Source: Candidatus Poribacteria bacterium
GTDB taxonomy: Bacteria > Poribacteria > WGA-4E > PCPOR2b
Assembly (NCBI GenBank): GCA_028819845.1
Contig: JAPPKS010000031.1
Span: 186,001 to 250,000, forward strand
Length of the DNA: 64,000 nucleotides
Direction: 5' to 3'
In this document: piece by piece, positions 54,609 to 63,817 of the stretch
Layout of the letters: each line of letters starts with the position of its first letter
How positions within the stretch are numbered: the first letter of the stretch is position 1
The notes under the pieces: generated by a model
The model's database searches: none
Told to the model about the DNA's origin: nothing
What the model saw: only the letters and a program-made list of their open reading frames with translations
Translations under genes and position numbers: made by a program

Positions 54609-55493
54609 ATGTTGAATCAAGTAGAGATTGACTTCTACCACGCGAACGGCTACATTGCAGTTGAAAATGTCCTTTCGGTAGAAGAAGTTTCTGACCTCCA
54701 ACGTGTTACAGATGTATTTGTTGAAAAGTCGCGCGAACTTGCTGAACATAACGATGTGTTTGATTTGGAACCGGGGCATAGTTTCGATGCGCCGCGTGTT
54801 CGCCGAATCAAGAATGCAGCAATCCATCATTCGGTGTATGACCGGGCGTTGCGCAACGATAGGATTCTCGACATTGTCGAACAACTCATTGGTCCTGGTG
54901 TAAGTCACAACGGTCACAAACTCAACATGAAATACCCAAGGTTTGGGAGTCCTGTAGAGTGGCATCAGGATTGGGCGTTCTATCCACACACGAATGACCG
55001 CCTGCTTGCGGTCGGTGTTGCAATTGACGATATGTTGATTGAAAACGGCTGCCTGATGGTTCTCCCGAAGTCACATAAGGGCCGAATTTACAACCATCAT
55101 CAAAATGGTGCTTTCGTTGGCGCGGTCACAGATTCTAATTTCGAGCCGAATAACGCCGTTCCCATTGAGGTTAAATCCGGCGGCATATCAATTCACCATG
55201 TCCGTACACTACACGGCTCGGCGCAAAACGTCTCAAATAAACCTCGCCGCCTATTGCTCTTGCAGTATTGTGCGGTTGACGCTTGGCCGCTTATTAAACC
55301 GCCAGATTGGAACGATTTTGCAGCGCTTGTTTTGCGAGGCAAAACCACAAATCAGCCGCATATGACTGCTGTACCCGTTCGGATGCCGTTCCCGCAGGGC
55401 GCACGAACCGGTACAATCTACGAAGTTCAGAGCCTGCTAGAACAGCCAATATTCCGTATGAATAAGGCTAGCGAGGGAGAAGCGGCTGGTTGA
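54609..55493 (+). CDS. Phytanoyl-CoA dioxygenase (PhyH) family protein
   Basis: This 294-residue protein starts at ATG 54609 (MLNQVEIDFYHANG) because AAGGAGGT lies seven to eight bases upstream; the longer frame from 54573 is not supported. The Fe site HxD is WHQDWAFY, and the distal His is in SIHHVRTLHGSAQNVS. The 2-oxoglutarate-binding Arg is likely in PRRLLLLQY. The N-terminal half (HANGYIAVENVLSVEEVSDL) is a typical PhyH opening. It is the longest of the three PhyH copies in this window and stands alone. Substrate unknown. Confidence 0.92.
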   Translation: MLNQVEIDFYHANGYIAVENVLSVEEVSDLQRVTDVFVEKSRELAEHNDVFDLEPGHSFDAPRVRRIKNAAIHHSVYDRALRNDRILDIVEQLIGPGVSHNGHKLNMKYPRFGSPVEWHQDWAFYPHTNDRLLAVGVAIDDMLIENGCLMVLPKSHKGRIYNHHQNGAFVGAVTDSNFEPNNAVPIEVKSGGISIHHVRTLHGSAQNVSNKPRRLLLLQYCAVDAWPLIKPPDWNDFAALVLRGKTTNQPHMTAVPVRMPFPQGARTGTIYEVQSLLEQPIFRMNKASEGEAAG

Positions 55494-55964
55494 CCAGTAC
55501 ACAGCACAATTAGCATCTGCAACGCATTATGCTTTAGGATTGCGCCGCTCCATAACGGCAGCGAGCGTAATTTATCGCCGGTAAATGTCCTGGCTCTTGA
55601 TTGCGTGGAAGGGTCGAGATCTCAGAAATCCGACGAGTATCGTTGGAGTGTGGAACAATACTATACTTTCTCAAATGGATTTTGTCATAATGGCATACAC
55701 TGAGTGAGAAGCGTTGGCCGATTGTCAACTTGGCAGCCCAATGTCGCGGCGGCATCGGCGGAGGTATATTTCCGACATGTTGAATCCAAAGGAACACGAG
55801 GCGTCGGAGCGTGTGCCTGCTCGCATTTGAATAGAATTTCCTCCATTTATTTGATGGATTTTAAGTTTTGGCATGCAACTTGCGCAACCTCGGATCGTCT
55901 GATGGAAAGGGCATCAGAAATCAAAAAAAAGCAACGCTAAATTACAAATTTGGAGGAAAATAAA
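55494..55964. other. Gene-free spacer before hsp20
   Basis: These 471 bases hold no convincing gene. An open frame on the plus strand (55704-55940) has no ribosome-binding site or family motif. A GGAGG ribosome-binding site for hsp20 is at about 55950-55956. I could not identify a clear heat-shock promoter. Confidence 0.4.
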
Positions 55965-56408
55965 ATGTCTAACGTTTCGCGCAGAAACATTTCAAGCATG
56001 TACAATCGGATGGACAGAATCTTTGATGACTTCTTTGGTGGACGCCCCGCATTCCTGCGTTCGGAATCTGGCGATTGGGATTGGAGTCCACCGGTGGATA
56101 TTACTGAGTCAGGTGATTCCCTAGAAATCCGAGCTGAGGTTCCGGGTCTAACAAAGAACGATGTCAGTGTTGAAGTAAATGAAAACGTCCTGACAATTAA
56201 AGGTGAGAGGAAGCAGGAAAACGGTGACAAGAATGAAGCTGTACATCGTGTTGAACGTGCCTATGGCCGATTCCAACGAACTTTCACTTTGCCAAGGAGC
56301 GTTCGTTCTGAAGACGCGAAGGCATCGTTCAAGGGCGGAGTGTTGACGCTTTCCATTCCAAAGATAGAACAACTCAAACCGAAAGCGATTCCAATCAGTG
56401 TTGAATAA
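55965..56408 (+). CDS. Small heat-shock protein, Hsp20/alpha-crystallin family
   Basis: This 147-residue ATP-independent holdase starts at ATG 55965, preceded by TTGGAGGA. The alpha-crystallin domain occupies about residues 45-147: PPVDITESGDSLEIRAEVPG, NVLTIKGERK, YGRFQRTFTLP, then the conserved FKGGVLTLSIPK with the GVL core, and a C-terminal KAIPISVE tail carrying the I-x-I-type anchor. It binds unfolding proteins during stress and is followed by a terminator. Confidence 0.95.
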   Translation: MSNVSRRNISSMYNRMDRIFDDFFGGRPAFLRSESGDWDWSPPVDITESGDSLEIRAEVPGLTKNDVSVEVNENVLTIKGERKQENGDKNEAVHRVERAYGRFQRTFTLPRSVRSEDAKASFKGGVLTLSIPKIEQLKPKAIPISVE

Positions 56409-56433
56409 TGACACTGGGTTGGGTTATCATGAA

Positions 56434-56466
56434 GGCGTCCTGTACGAAAACACGGGGCGCTTTTTT
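56434..56466 (+). terminator. Predicted rho-independent terminator of hsp20
   Basis: GGCGTCCTGT and ACACGGGGCGC form a GC-rich imperfect hairpin with one G-T pair and a small bulge, followed directly by six T and further T-rich sequence. It starts about 26 bases after the hsp20 stop. Confidence 0.7.
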
Positions 56467-56589
56467 CATTTTTTTATTGGTACCCATGTTTATGATAATT
56501 GAAACTTTCGCTTAAGCGTTGGTGTGACTTGAAGAGACAAATCACAATCTAAAAAACATTTATCGAAATTAGGTTAGGAGGACAAAAAA

Positions 56590-58140
56590 ATGCTTAGAAT
56601 CTTTTCAAGCAAATGGGGAGTTGCACTGGCTTTGTTCTTGATTTTTGCAATTGCAATCTCAACCAAAGTAGAATTTTTCGCTACTAATACGGCAGTCGGT
56701 CAGGCTACAGATGACGATTTCGCCTACCTAGAACGGGCAAACCGTGCTTTTATTGAAGTGATTAACGCTGCTAAACCCGCGGTCGTGCAGATTACGACAA
56801 GAAGACTAGTTTCAGGGAGGAATTCACAGCGTCAATTTGATTTTTTTGACGAAGATTTATTCCGATACTGGTTCGGTGAACCCCGCAATCGCCGAAATCA
56901 GATAGATCCCGAAGCAGAGCGGGAAATTCAAGAAGGACTCGGATCCGGAGTCATAGTGTCTGAAGGCGGTTATGTCCTTACGAATAATCACGTCATTGAT
57001 GGAGCTGAAGAAATTACGGTCATGTTACAAAATGGGCGTGAATATGAGGCTGAGGTGGTCGGAAAAGATCCAGGGAATCAGGGAACAGACATCGCGGTAC
57101 TGAAGATAGCTGGTAAGGATTTACCTGCCTTGGAGTTTGGCAACTCGGACAGCCTAAAGGTTGGAGAATGGGTAGTTGCAATTGGGTCCCCTTTTGGTTA
57201 CGCTCAATCGGTGACACGTGGAATTGTCAGCGCAAAAGGACGTTCGTGGCGTACACCTAACCGAGCCAGTAAAATTGCGTATGCTGACTTCATCCAGACC
57301 GATGCCGCCATAAATCGGGGCAATAGCGGGGGCGCACTGATAAACATCCACGGTCAGTTGGTAGGTATTAACACCGCAATAGTTACTACTAGCGGTTTAT
57401 CTCCGGGCAATGTCGGCGTAGGGTTGGCAATTCCAATCAACCTCGCAAATCATGTTATGCGGTCGCTCATTGAGAAGGGAGAAGTTGAACGTGGATGGTT
57501 AGGTGTGGGGCTCCAGGAGATTAACCACGACATTGCAGAAGAACTCGGGATTGGAGAACCGCGAGGAGCACTCGTTGCCAATGTAGGTGTAGGAATGCCG
57601 GGAGACGACGCGGGGCTCCGGAAAGGCGATGTGATTGTGGAGTTTGACAATGTGCAAATCCGCAATGGTAAACATCTTCGCGATACGGTCGCCACAACGG
57701 AAGTTGGGAAAACAGTCGAAGTACAAGTTATCAGGCAGGGTAAAGAGAGGACATTGAGAGTCCAACTTGGGAAGCGAACTGAAGATGCTATCGCAGCTAT
57801 GGACGGTTCTTCACGTTATGTTCCAGGCGGACTAGACGAGGAAGCGTTTGCAGGGTTAAGGGTAAGCGAACTCACCGATGAACTCGCGGCGGCATACCGC
57901 CATAAAGGTGAAAAAGGGGTCATTGTCGTTAACGTTGAACGTAGGAGTCCTGCCGCGAAAGCCGGTATCCGAAAGGGAGATCTTATTCAGGAGATCGATT
58001 GGGAGGAGGTTGTTACAGTCGCGGACTATCGCACACATGTCAAGGCTGTTACAGATAAACCCAAAATCGTAATGCATGTCAGACACAGCAATGGAACACA
58101 CGAGTTTATTGTACTAAAGAACATTGCGTCACGGCAATAA
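56590..58140 (+). CDS. Do/HtrA-type periplasmic serine protease
   Basis: This 516-residue protease degrades misfolded periplasmic proteins. It has an N-terminal signal anchor (VALALFLIFAIAIS). The trypsin-like domain shows the triad: His in VLTNNHVIDGA, Asp in QGTDIAVLKI and Ser in NRGNSGGALIN. Two PDZ domains follow: GWLGVGLQEIN at about residue 305 and the second after about 415. The insert SGRNSQRQFDFFDEDLF resembles the DegP/DegQ LA loop. The ribosome-binding site TAGGAGG is just upstream. It follows hsp20, so the two may form an envelope-stress group. Gene symbol left open because DegP and DegQ cannot be told apart. Confidence 0.95.
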   Translation: MLRIFSSKWGVALALFLIFAIAISTKVEFFATNTAVGQATDDDFAYLERANRAFIEVINAAKPAVVQITTRRLVSGRNSQRQFDFFDEDLFRYWFGEPRNRRNQIDPEAEREIQEGLGSGVIVSEGGYVLTNNHVIDGAEEITVMLQNGREYEAEVVGKDPGNQGTDIAVLKIAGKDLPALEFGNSDSLKVGEWVVAIGSPFGYAQSVTRGIVSAKGRSWRTPNRASKIAYADFIQTDAAINRGNSGGALINIHGQLVGINTAIVTTSGLSPGNVGVGLAIPINLANHVMRSLIEKGEVERGWLGVGLQEINHDIAEELGIGEPRGALVANVGVGMPGDDAGLRKGDVIVEFDNVQIRNGKHLRDTVATTEVGKTVEVQVIRQGKERTLRVQLGKRTEDAIAAMDGSSRYVPGGLDEEAFAGLRVSELTDELAAAYRHKGEKGVIVVNVERRSPAAKAGIRKGDLIQEIDWEEVVTVADYRTHVKAVTDKPKIVMHVRHSNGTHEFIVLKNIASRQ

Positions 58141-58271
58141 GCGGCACTTGAAGGGCTTCGGGCATATAACCACGCAGGTCCTCCCTAATTTATACTTGCC
58201 GACGCCTTTCAATGAAAAACTAAAACCTCGTTGATGTGCGGAATTAAGTACTCACTATCACGCTAATGGCG

Positions 58272-61200
58272 TCACTTTAATAGCACCAAATTTTGCACGA
58301 ATGTATTCAGCTCACCGTTGCGGCTTGCAACGCGCAAGACATAGAAGTAGACTCCGCTGCCAACCAAATTTCCAGCCTGGTTACGGCCGTTCCAATGTGC
58401 TGCGTTGTCCCGCCGGTGGTACCTCCCTGCTGGTTGAAGCCCGAGATTTGAACGGCTAACTAGTTGTCCCAACGCCGTATAAATCTCAATCTCTACACTA
58501 GCTGGCGCCGCAAGTTCATAGGGTATCCACACCTCCGGATTAAATGGGTTTGGATATACCGGCAGTACGCCCGTTTTCGCAACTATGGGAAACGCACAAT
58601 TCGGGTTGGACAGCTGTTTCGCCGATTCCACCCAATATATTAACGCTTCTATCGCCTTCCGAGCATTGGATGCTAGCTGTGGTTGGCGGCGTAACACCGC
58701 TAGCGTTTTACCCATTTGGTTAAAATCCATCTCGGTGTAAGTAGGACCATTAGCGCTGGATTTCGCGGGCGGACCCGCGTCGAAATTACTGCGCGAAGCA
58801 TTGTGCATCATGCGCGTCAACGTTGGGGCTGCATTGGCGTCCACTTTAAAATGATTTGCCACTAGCACCAAGTCTTCAACGTCAACAACCGCATCTCCAT
58901 TGACATCCACGTACGGGTCAGTAATCTGGTCGCTGGCTTTCCCGAAGTGCTTTGCAACTAAGACTAAATCGAAAATGTCTATCGTGGCATCTCGGTTTAC
59001 ATCCCAAACGGAAGCGTTATTCAACATAACGCCAGGTGTGATACTACTCCAGTTGCGGCTTGGCAAATTTGCCTGGTTCTCCGCCTTGACTCTCGCGTAG
59101 TATGTTGTGTCAAACTCTCCCGTAAAGGTGTGGCGGGTTATCGCGCCATTTACCGTCTCATCGTATAGCATACCCGATTGAAAATCTCTAGAATCTACAT
59201 CAATCTGGACGTGATAGGCGCTAATACCGCTTGTGTCGTTGACGGCATCCCATTCAAGCGTGATTTCGCGTGCGTTTCCCGTCTCATTCAACAACAAGTT
59301 GAGATTCGACACCGTAGGCGGTGGCGTGCTATCAATTTTGAACCCATAATGACTAGCGTCGGTCCAATAACCTAACGAATCGCGCGCGCGAACATGCACC
59401 CACCAGACACCGTCGCTCAGCCCAGTGAATGCTAACGCATTACTTTTGGAAAGTGCCTCCGGGTGTGTGTCGGGAACAGTTGCGGGTTCTCGATTCAAGA
59501 TGAAGCTGTATTGTTGCCTGGCGTCCACCATAGGTGAATTCAGCAACTCCAATTTTGGCGAGTTGCTTGCATACCAGCGATTGAAGTCTGGATGGGTGTT
59601 CGAGGTAACGATTGGAGGCAACAGTGGCGTATGGTCAACAATTACGACACCGTCGCTGTATACGTCGGTAGGTGGATTCTGCGAATCCGAAACAATCGCA
59701 CGAAGGTAGTAACTGCCCTCCAACAGAGCATCCGTATTCCAAGTGAACACCGAGCGGTCTTGAGTCAAACCGGATTTAATCAATGTCGAACCACCCGGGA
59801 GGTTGTTACGGTCATAAAACAGCGCGACTGTGAAATCGTCGTTGTCGGAGTCCGATGCTTCCCAAGTAATTTGAAAGGTCTCATCAGAGACAGCACCGTC
59901 AGCATTTGGAGACGTGAACTGAAATGACGGGGCGGTGTTAAGGCGAAAAATAGCGTGGTGAGCAATGTAAATCTCCTCAAGCGGCTCCAACATAGGGAAT
60001 CCACGCTTTCGCCACGCGATAGCGATGTCCGTGATGCCTTGGGGTAAGTCGTTGACTAGAATCTCCCAGAGCAAATCGGTACCGTCGGAGATTCCGTCGT
60101 CATCAACCCTTGGCTGGTGGTCGATAGAATCAGGTGTATCAAAGATATCCCATAAAATACTTGCTACTGTTCCTTCGACATTTTCGCCCTTCGTGTTTGA
60201 TCCCAATCCTGCGGCGTGACCAGTCCACCACTGGTTGGATTCGATATTCGGTACGGATTGATTGAGGTAGCCGGTTACGTTCAAAGCGCGGTTATCGACG
60301 GCTGCCTCCATAAACGCCGCCCAACCTTCATTAAAGGCGAAACCGGCATCCGATACTGTTTCAAGGCGGTGAGAACCCCGATACCTGCCCTTCGGCACGG
60401 CGTTGTAGTTGTAACCGTACGCCGCGGTCATAACAGCGTGTGCATATTCATGGAACATAATTGTACGCGTCCACTGATCGCCGTGGGCGAGATTAATTGT
60501 TTCATTTGATACTTGTCCTTCAATTGCATCAGGAGCGTAGTAGGAGATGTTCTCAACGCTAGGCCAAATGACACGCACAGGACGGTCACGTTCCCAACCT
60601 AGGCGGTTGAGTAGAAAGCCGTGTGCAAGTTGAACGGTGTTAAAAATATACCCAACCGCGCGATTCGAGTTTTGAGAATTTAGGGATAGGTGAATCGTAG
60701 TGACACCATCGGGAACATTGCGAACCGTTTCTGATGTGAACGCATATACCTTTGCCTGAGGGGCTCCAATTGACAAGACGCTGTTGTCAAATTTTACGAC
60801 GACATAAAGATTGCGGGACGAACTCCTATTAATATCCGAGTGCGAAAGATTTTCAAAAATGAATTCTCCTCGATCGTCAGCGACGGTTTCGTCAATTTTG
60901 ATATCGTCATGGTCAGGCAAATCGAGGTAGAGCGCAACATGGGGGCGATGCACCGGAAGTTCCGCCTCCTCATTGTCGTTGAAATATACTACCGAACCCC
61001 GAATGGTTACATCACCCGCGGAGTTTGGGGCGGTTCGCACCTGCGCATGGGTTTCTAGAATTGGGTTGTCGAGCGGTTGGTTAAACGGAACAGCGCTAAC
61101 TTGAGCGTATCCTGACGCCACTCGGAGGTATACGTAGAAATGCTCAATTATGGTTTGACCGTTTGCAAGCCCCGCGTAGATTGACGCTTGCAAGGGATAC

Positions 61201-61586
61201 ACTCCCGGTTCCTTCACGTTGAACGCCACGCTGAATTTCTGATCCGGGGCATATGGAGAAAAGTAGACTCGGTCAAATTGAACAGGCGAACGGGATGAAA
61301 TCCCTTGAGGGAGGCGAAACTGAATGCGGGAGTGGATAGTCTCAAGCAGGTTCGATCTAATTGAAAAGATGAGAGTGGCATCTTTACCAACTCGCGGTGC
61401 ACGCGTAAGCTCAAGGGCGCCATTGAACGCCTGTGGACGGCGGGGTTGATGGGCTGATGCGGAGGAGAGTGTTTTAGCACAGAATATGGCAATCGAAAGC
61501 CATGAAAACAACAATACGAGCCGCACAAAACTGACAACGCGAGTTGCCAAATGTAGCATGTAAAACGAATACTTGCTTGCATTCAT
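58272..61586 (-). CDS. Secreted zinc-metalloprotease-like protein with dockerin and FlgD-like C-terminal domain
   Basis: This 1104-residue protein has an N-terminal hydrophobic segment (LVLLFSWLSIAIFC) consistent with export. A metalloprotease-like region carries HEYAH at residues 379-383 and FNEGWAAFMEAA at about 418-429; Glu in the latter may be the third zinc ligand, as in gluzincins. Further on are beta-sandwich and fibronectin-III-like segments (VSNLNLLLNETGNAREITLE), then a dockerin type I pair of calcium loops (DVNRDATIDIFDLV and DVNGDAVVDVEDLV). The C-terminus (PNPFNPEVWIPYELAAPASV then GSGVYFYVLRV) is a FlgD-like Ig fold used for surface attachment or secretion in related genomes. 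It stands alone, convergent to the HtrA gene. Confidence 0.85.
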   Translation of the reverse strand: MNASKYSFYMLHLATRVVSFVRLVLLFSWLSIAIFCAKTLSSASAHQPRRPQAFNGALELTRAPRVGKDATLIFSIRSNLLETIHSRIQFRLPQGISSRSPVQFDRVYFSPYAPDQKFSVAFNVKEPGVYPLQASIYAGLANGQTIIEHFYVYLRVASGYAQVSAVPFNQPLDNPILETHAQVRTAPNSAGDVTIRGSVVYFNDNEEAELPVHRPHVALYLDLPDHDDIKIDETVADDRGEFIFENLSHSDINRSSSRNLYVVVKFDNSVLSIGAPQAKVYAFTSETVRNVPDGVTTIHLSLNSQNSNRAVGYIFNTVQLAHGFLLNRLGWERDRPVRVIWPSVENISYYAPDAIEGQVSNETINLAHGDQWTRTIMFHEYAHAVMTAAYGYNYNAVPKGRYRGSHRLETVSDAGFAFNEGWAAFMEAAVDNRALNVTGYLNQSVPNIESNQWWTGHAAGLGSNTKGENVEGTVASILWDIFDTPDSIDHQPRVDDDGISDGTDLLWEILVNDLPQGITDIAIAWRKRGFPMLEPLEEIYIAHHAIFRLNTAPSFQFTSPNADGAVSDETFQITWEASDSDNDDFTVALFYDRNNLPGGSTLIKSGLTQDRSVFTWNTDALLEGSYYLRAIVSDSQNPPTDVYSDGVVIVDHTPLLPPIVTSNTHPDFNRWYASNSPKLELLNSPMVDARQQYSFILNREPATVPDTHPEALSKSNALAFTGLSDGVWWVHVRARDSLGYWTDASHYGFKIDSTPPPTVSNLNLLLNETGNAREITLEWDAVNDTSGISAYHVQIDVDSRDFQSGMLYDETVNGAITRHTFTGEFDTTYYARVKAENQANLPSRNWSSITPGVMLNNASVWDVNRDATIDIFDLVLVAKHFGKASDQITDPYVDVNGDAVVDVEDLVLVANHFKVDANAAPTLTRMMHNASRSNFDAGPPAKSSANGPTYTEMDFNQMGKTLAVLRRQPQLASNARKAIEALIYWVESAKQLSNPNCAFPIVAKTGVLPVYPNPFNPEVWIPYELAAPASVEIEIYTALGQLVSRSNLGLQPAGRYHRRDNAAHWNGRNQAGNLVGSGVYFYVLRVASRNGELNTFVQNLVLLK

Positions 61587-61697
61587 AGAACATGTACTGC
61601 TGAAATTCGCTTGCCCGCCTTCGTCAATCCGATGGTCTGAAGCCCATCCATGTGCGAAAAAATGAAGGTCGCAGTCTTCCTGTTTTCGCGGCTCGCA

Positions 61698-62348
61698 TCA
61701 TTGATTTGCAAACCATACACCTAACATCATTCCTATTGCAATTAATACGATTATTGTCCCGATAACGCCCAGCACTAGCTTCCATGTCATCATTGCCGAT
61801 TTACCTTCTTCCTTCAATTCGACCTTGGAATTTGGCTCTGCCTTTTCAACCTTTCGCTGCCGCTTTTGAGGGTGGGCGCGAATTGAGTCCTGTTCTTCCC
61901 GCATTTCACGCCGCTGAATTCGAATCTTTTCCACCAATCGCACTGTTTCGGGCGCTAGTTCGTGGTCTCCAGTTGCATTCTGTTCAACCGTATTTGACTC
62001 GATTGAGCCTGCCTCACCGGTCTTCGACTTTTGGGAGATTGGTCGACTTTCAGATTCGTAGGGACGCATTGTGTCATCGGCAATTTCCACGTCCGCACTT
62101 GATTGTGCAGTTGAACTCGAGTCGCGTTGAGGTTCAGAAGGAATCGTAGGTTTCACAGTCGGGGCTTTATTATCTTGAAGTCCAATTGCATTACCATTTG
62201 GATTGTCGGATTTAACATCGGACTGCTTTTCTTCGTCCACTGCCGATTTATCCGATGTGTCCGAAGGACGTTTCCCCGCCCACATAGCGCGCCGCTGTTG
62301 TTTATATTTCTCTTTCAGTACTTGCTTTTCTTCTTCACTCAACTGCAT
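61698..62348 (-). CDS. Tail-anchored membrane protein of unknown function
   Basis: This 216-residue protein has a long charged, low-complexity N-terminal part with Ser, Glu and Gln enrichment and two similar basic segments (KYKQQRRAMWAGKR near the N-terminus, RIQRREMREEQ near residue 145). Only the last 25 residues are hydrophobic (TWKLVLGVIGTIIVLIAIGM), so it looks tail-anchored with the N-terminus in the cytoplasm. I recognise no family. It lies 86 bases after the cyclophilin-like gene on the same strand. A disordered adaptor or stress protein is one possibility. Confidence 0.62.
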   Translation of the reverse strand: MQLSEEEKQVLKEKYKQQRRAMWAGKRPSDTSDKSAVDEEKQSDVKSDNPNGNAIGLQDNKAPTVKPTIPSEPQRDSSSTAQSSADVEIADDTMRPYESESRPISQKSKTGEAGSIESNTVEQNATGDHELAPETVRLVEKIRIQRREMREEQDSIRAHPQKRQRKVEKAEPNSKVELKEEGKSAMMTWKLVLGVIGTIIVLIAIGMMLGVWFANQ

Positions 62349-62433
62349 GGGTTTTATCTCCTGACGCTTAAATTGAACGGTGAACGAGGTTTATTGCGTG
62401 AAACTTCTACATTTTATTTAATTATGATGTTCT

Positions 62434-62814
62434 CTATTCAAAATATTTCTCGATTCTGACCGTGGTTCCACTCTTGACCTGTTTAAACGCTTTCGCGTCT
62501 CCTGAGAGTCTACCGATTACATTGATCGCACTCGCCGGACGAATCTCATCTGCAATGCTCATCGGTGTTGGGCCAAAAAAGATGCAAAACGCGGCACCGG
62601 GCGGCCAATAGCCAAGATCGCCTAGTTCGACAACTTCTTGAGGGTTTTCAACGTCCGCATTTAATGGGATTGAAAAGTAGATTTCATCACCCCATATATT
62701 CGCTTGTGCCTCAACAGGAAGCACGTCCCGGAGCATCTGCGCCGTTCTGGAGTCATTTAGTTCAGCTTCCATAACGACAGGATTAGCATAAATCTTTATC
62801 TTATTTGAGCACAT
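62434..62814 (-). CDS. Cyclophilin-like fold protein (PF04126 type)
   Basis: This 126-residue protein matches the Cyclophil_like family (structure known for TM1367): IWGDEIYFSIPLNADVE, then VVELGDLGYWPPGAAFCIFFG and SGTTVRIEKY. The family has a cyclophilin-like barrel but is not known to be an active prolyl isomerase. It precedes the tail-anchored protein gene on the same strand. Function unknown. Confidence 0.85.
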   Translation of the reverse strand: MCSNKIKIYANPVVMEAELNDSRTAQMLRDVLPVEAQANIWGDEIYFSIPLNADVENPQEVVELGDLGYWPPGAAFCIFFGPTPMSIADEIRPASAINVIGRLSGDAKAFKQVKSGTTVRIEKYFE

Positions 62815-63056
62815 GACAATTCTTCATTGAATTTCGTGAAATTGTGATTTGGAGTTGACCTGAAGCGTACTTTTTACGATAATGGTAGCGGAATATTTGT
62901 TATTCTAACATAACCCACTCAATATCCTCAACACAAAAGCGTGTCAATCCAGAATCGGTGGTGAAGGCGCAAGTGCAAATTGACGTATACGTTTCACGGT
63001 GAAAACACGCCTGCCTTCATCAATGACCAGAATTACGTCAGAGTAGGGAGGTTAAC

Positions 63057-63788
63057 ATGCGGCTAAAGAATTGCACAGTAATTGTGACGGGCGGCGGACA
63101 AGGGATTGGGCGGGCGATTTGCCTCAAGTTTGCCAGTGAGGGTGCAAATATTGTAATCGCCGAACAAAATCTGGATACAGCTGAAGCTGTTGCAAAGCAG
63201 GCTCGCGTACTTGGCATACGTGCGCTCCCAATCTGCACCGATGTTACCGACAGCGATGCTGTACGTGCAATGGTTTCCGAAACGCTCCATTCCCTTCAAC
63301 GAATTGATATTCTCGTCAATAACGCCGGGATTTTTAGCCACACGCCAATCGAGGAATGCACTGAAGAAGAATGGGATCGTATCATGGACGTAAATCTCAA
63401 GGGACCTTTTCTCTGTTCGCAGGCGGTCATTGAGGTTATGAAAAAGCAGGGGAACGGCAGGATTATTAATCTGGGTTCTGTTGCGGGTAGAGTAGGAGGT
63501 TTGTTTGCCTCCGCGCCTTACGCATCGTCTAAAGCCGGAGTGATGTGCTTGACGAAATCATTTGCGCGCCGGCTGGGCAAACACGGAATCACTGTCAACG
63601 CTATTGCTCCAGGCGTGGCTGAAACCGAGATGACGAAGGATCACCCTGAAATGACACCGCAAATTCCGCTGGGGCGTGTCGCTGATCCGATTGAGGTAGC
63701 GAACGCGGCACTATTTCTTGCGTCAGATGAAGGGTCATACCTGACAGGCGTCATTTTAGACGTAAACGGCGGGTTACTGATGCCATGA
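63057..63788 (+). CDS. Short-chain dehydrogenase/reductase (3-oxoacyl-ACP reductase-like)
   Basis: This 243-residue SDR oxidises or reduces a carbonyl with NAD(P). The Rossmann motif TGGGQGIG is near residue 10, NNAGI near 88, the catalytic Ser in NLGSVAGRVG near 141, and the YxxxK motif in YASSKAGV near 154. The C-terminal GVILDVNGG is typical of FabG-like enzymes. The start is preceded by GGGAGG. It could be a FabG, or a sugar or alcohol dehydrogenase; the substrate is not known. It is followed by a convergent gene after 29 bases. Confidence 0.92.
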   Translation: MRLKNCTVIVTGGGQGIGRAICLKFASEGANIVIAEQNLDTAEAVAKQARVLGIRALPICTDVTDSDAVRAMVSETLHSLQRIDILVNNAGIFSHTPIEECTEEEWDRIMDVNLKGPFLCSQAVIEVMKKQGNGRIINLGSVAGRVGGLFASAPYASSKAGVMCLTKSFARRLGKHGITVNAIAPGVAETEMTKDHPEMTPQIPLGRVADPIEVANAALFLASDEGSYLTGVILDVNGGLLMP

Positions 63789-63817
63789 CCGAAAAAACGG
63801 TCGAATCGACTCGGCGG

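Noticed and set aside
56500-56560. Sigma-E-like promoter before the HtrA gene (GAAACTT then a GTGTGA-like box)
   Set aside because: Spacing and sequence fit the consensus poorly, and no sigma-E gene is seen. Not strong enough to list.
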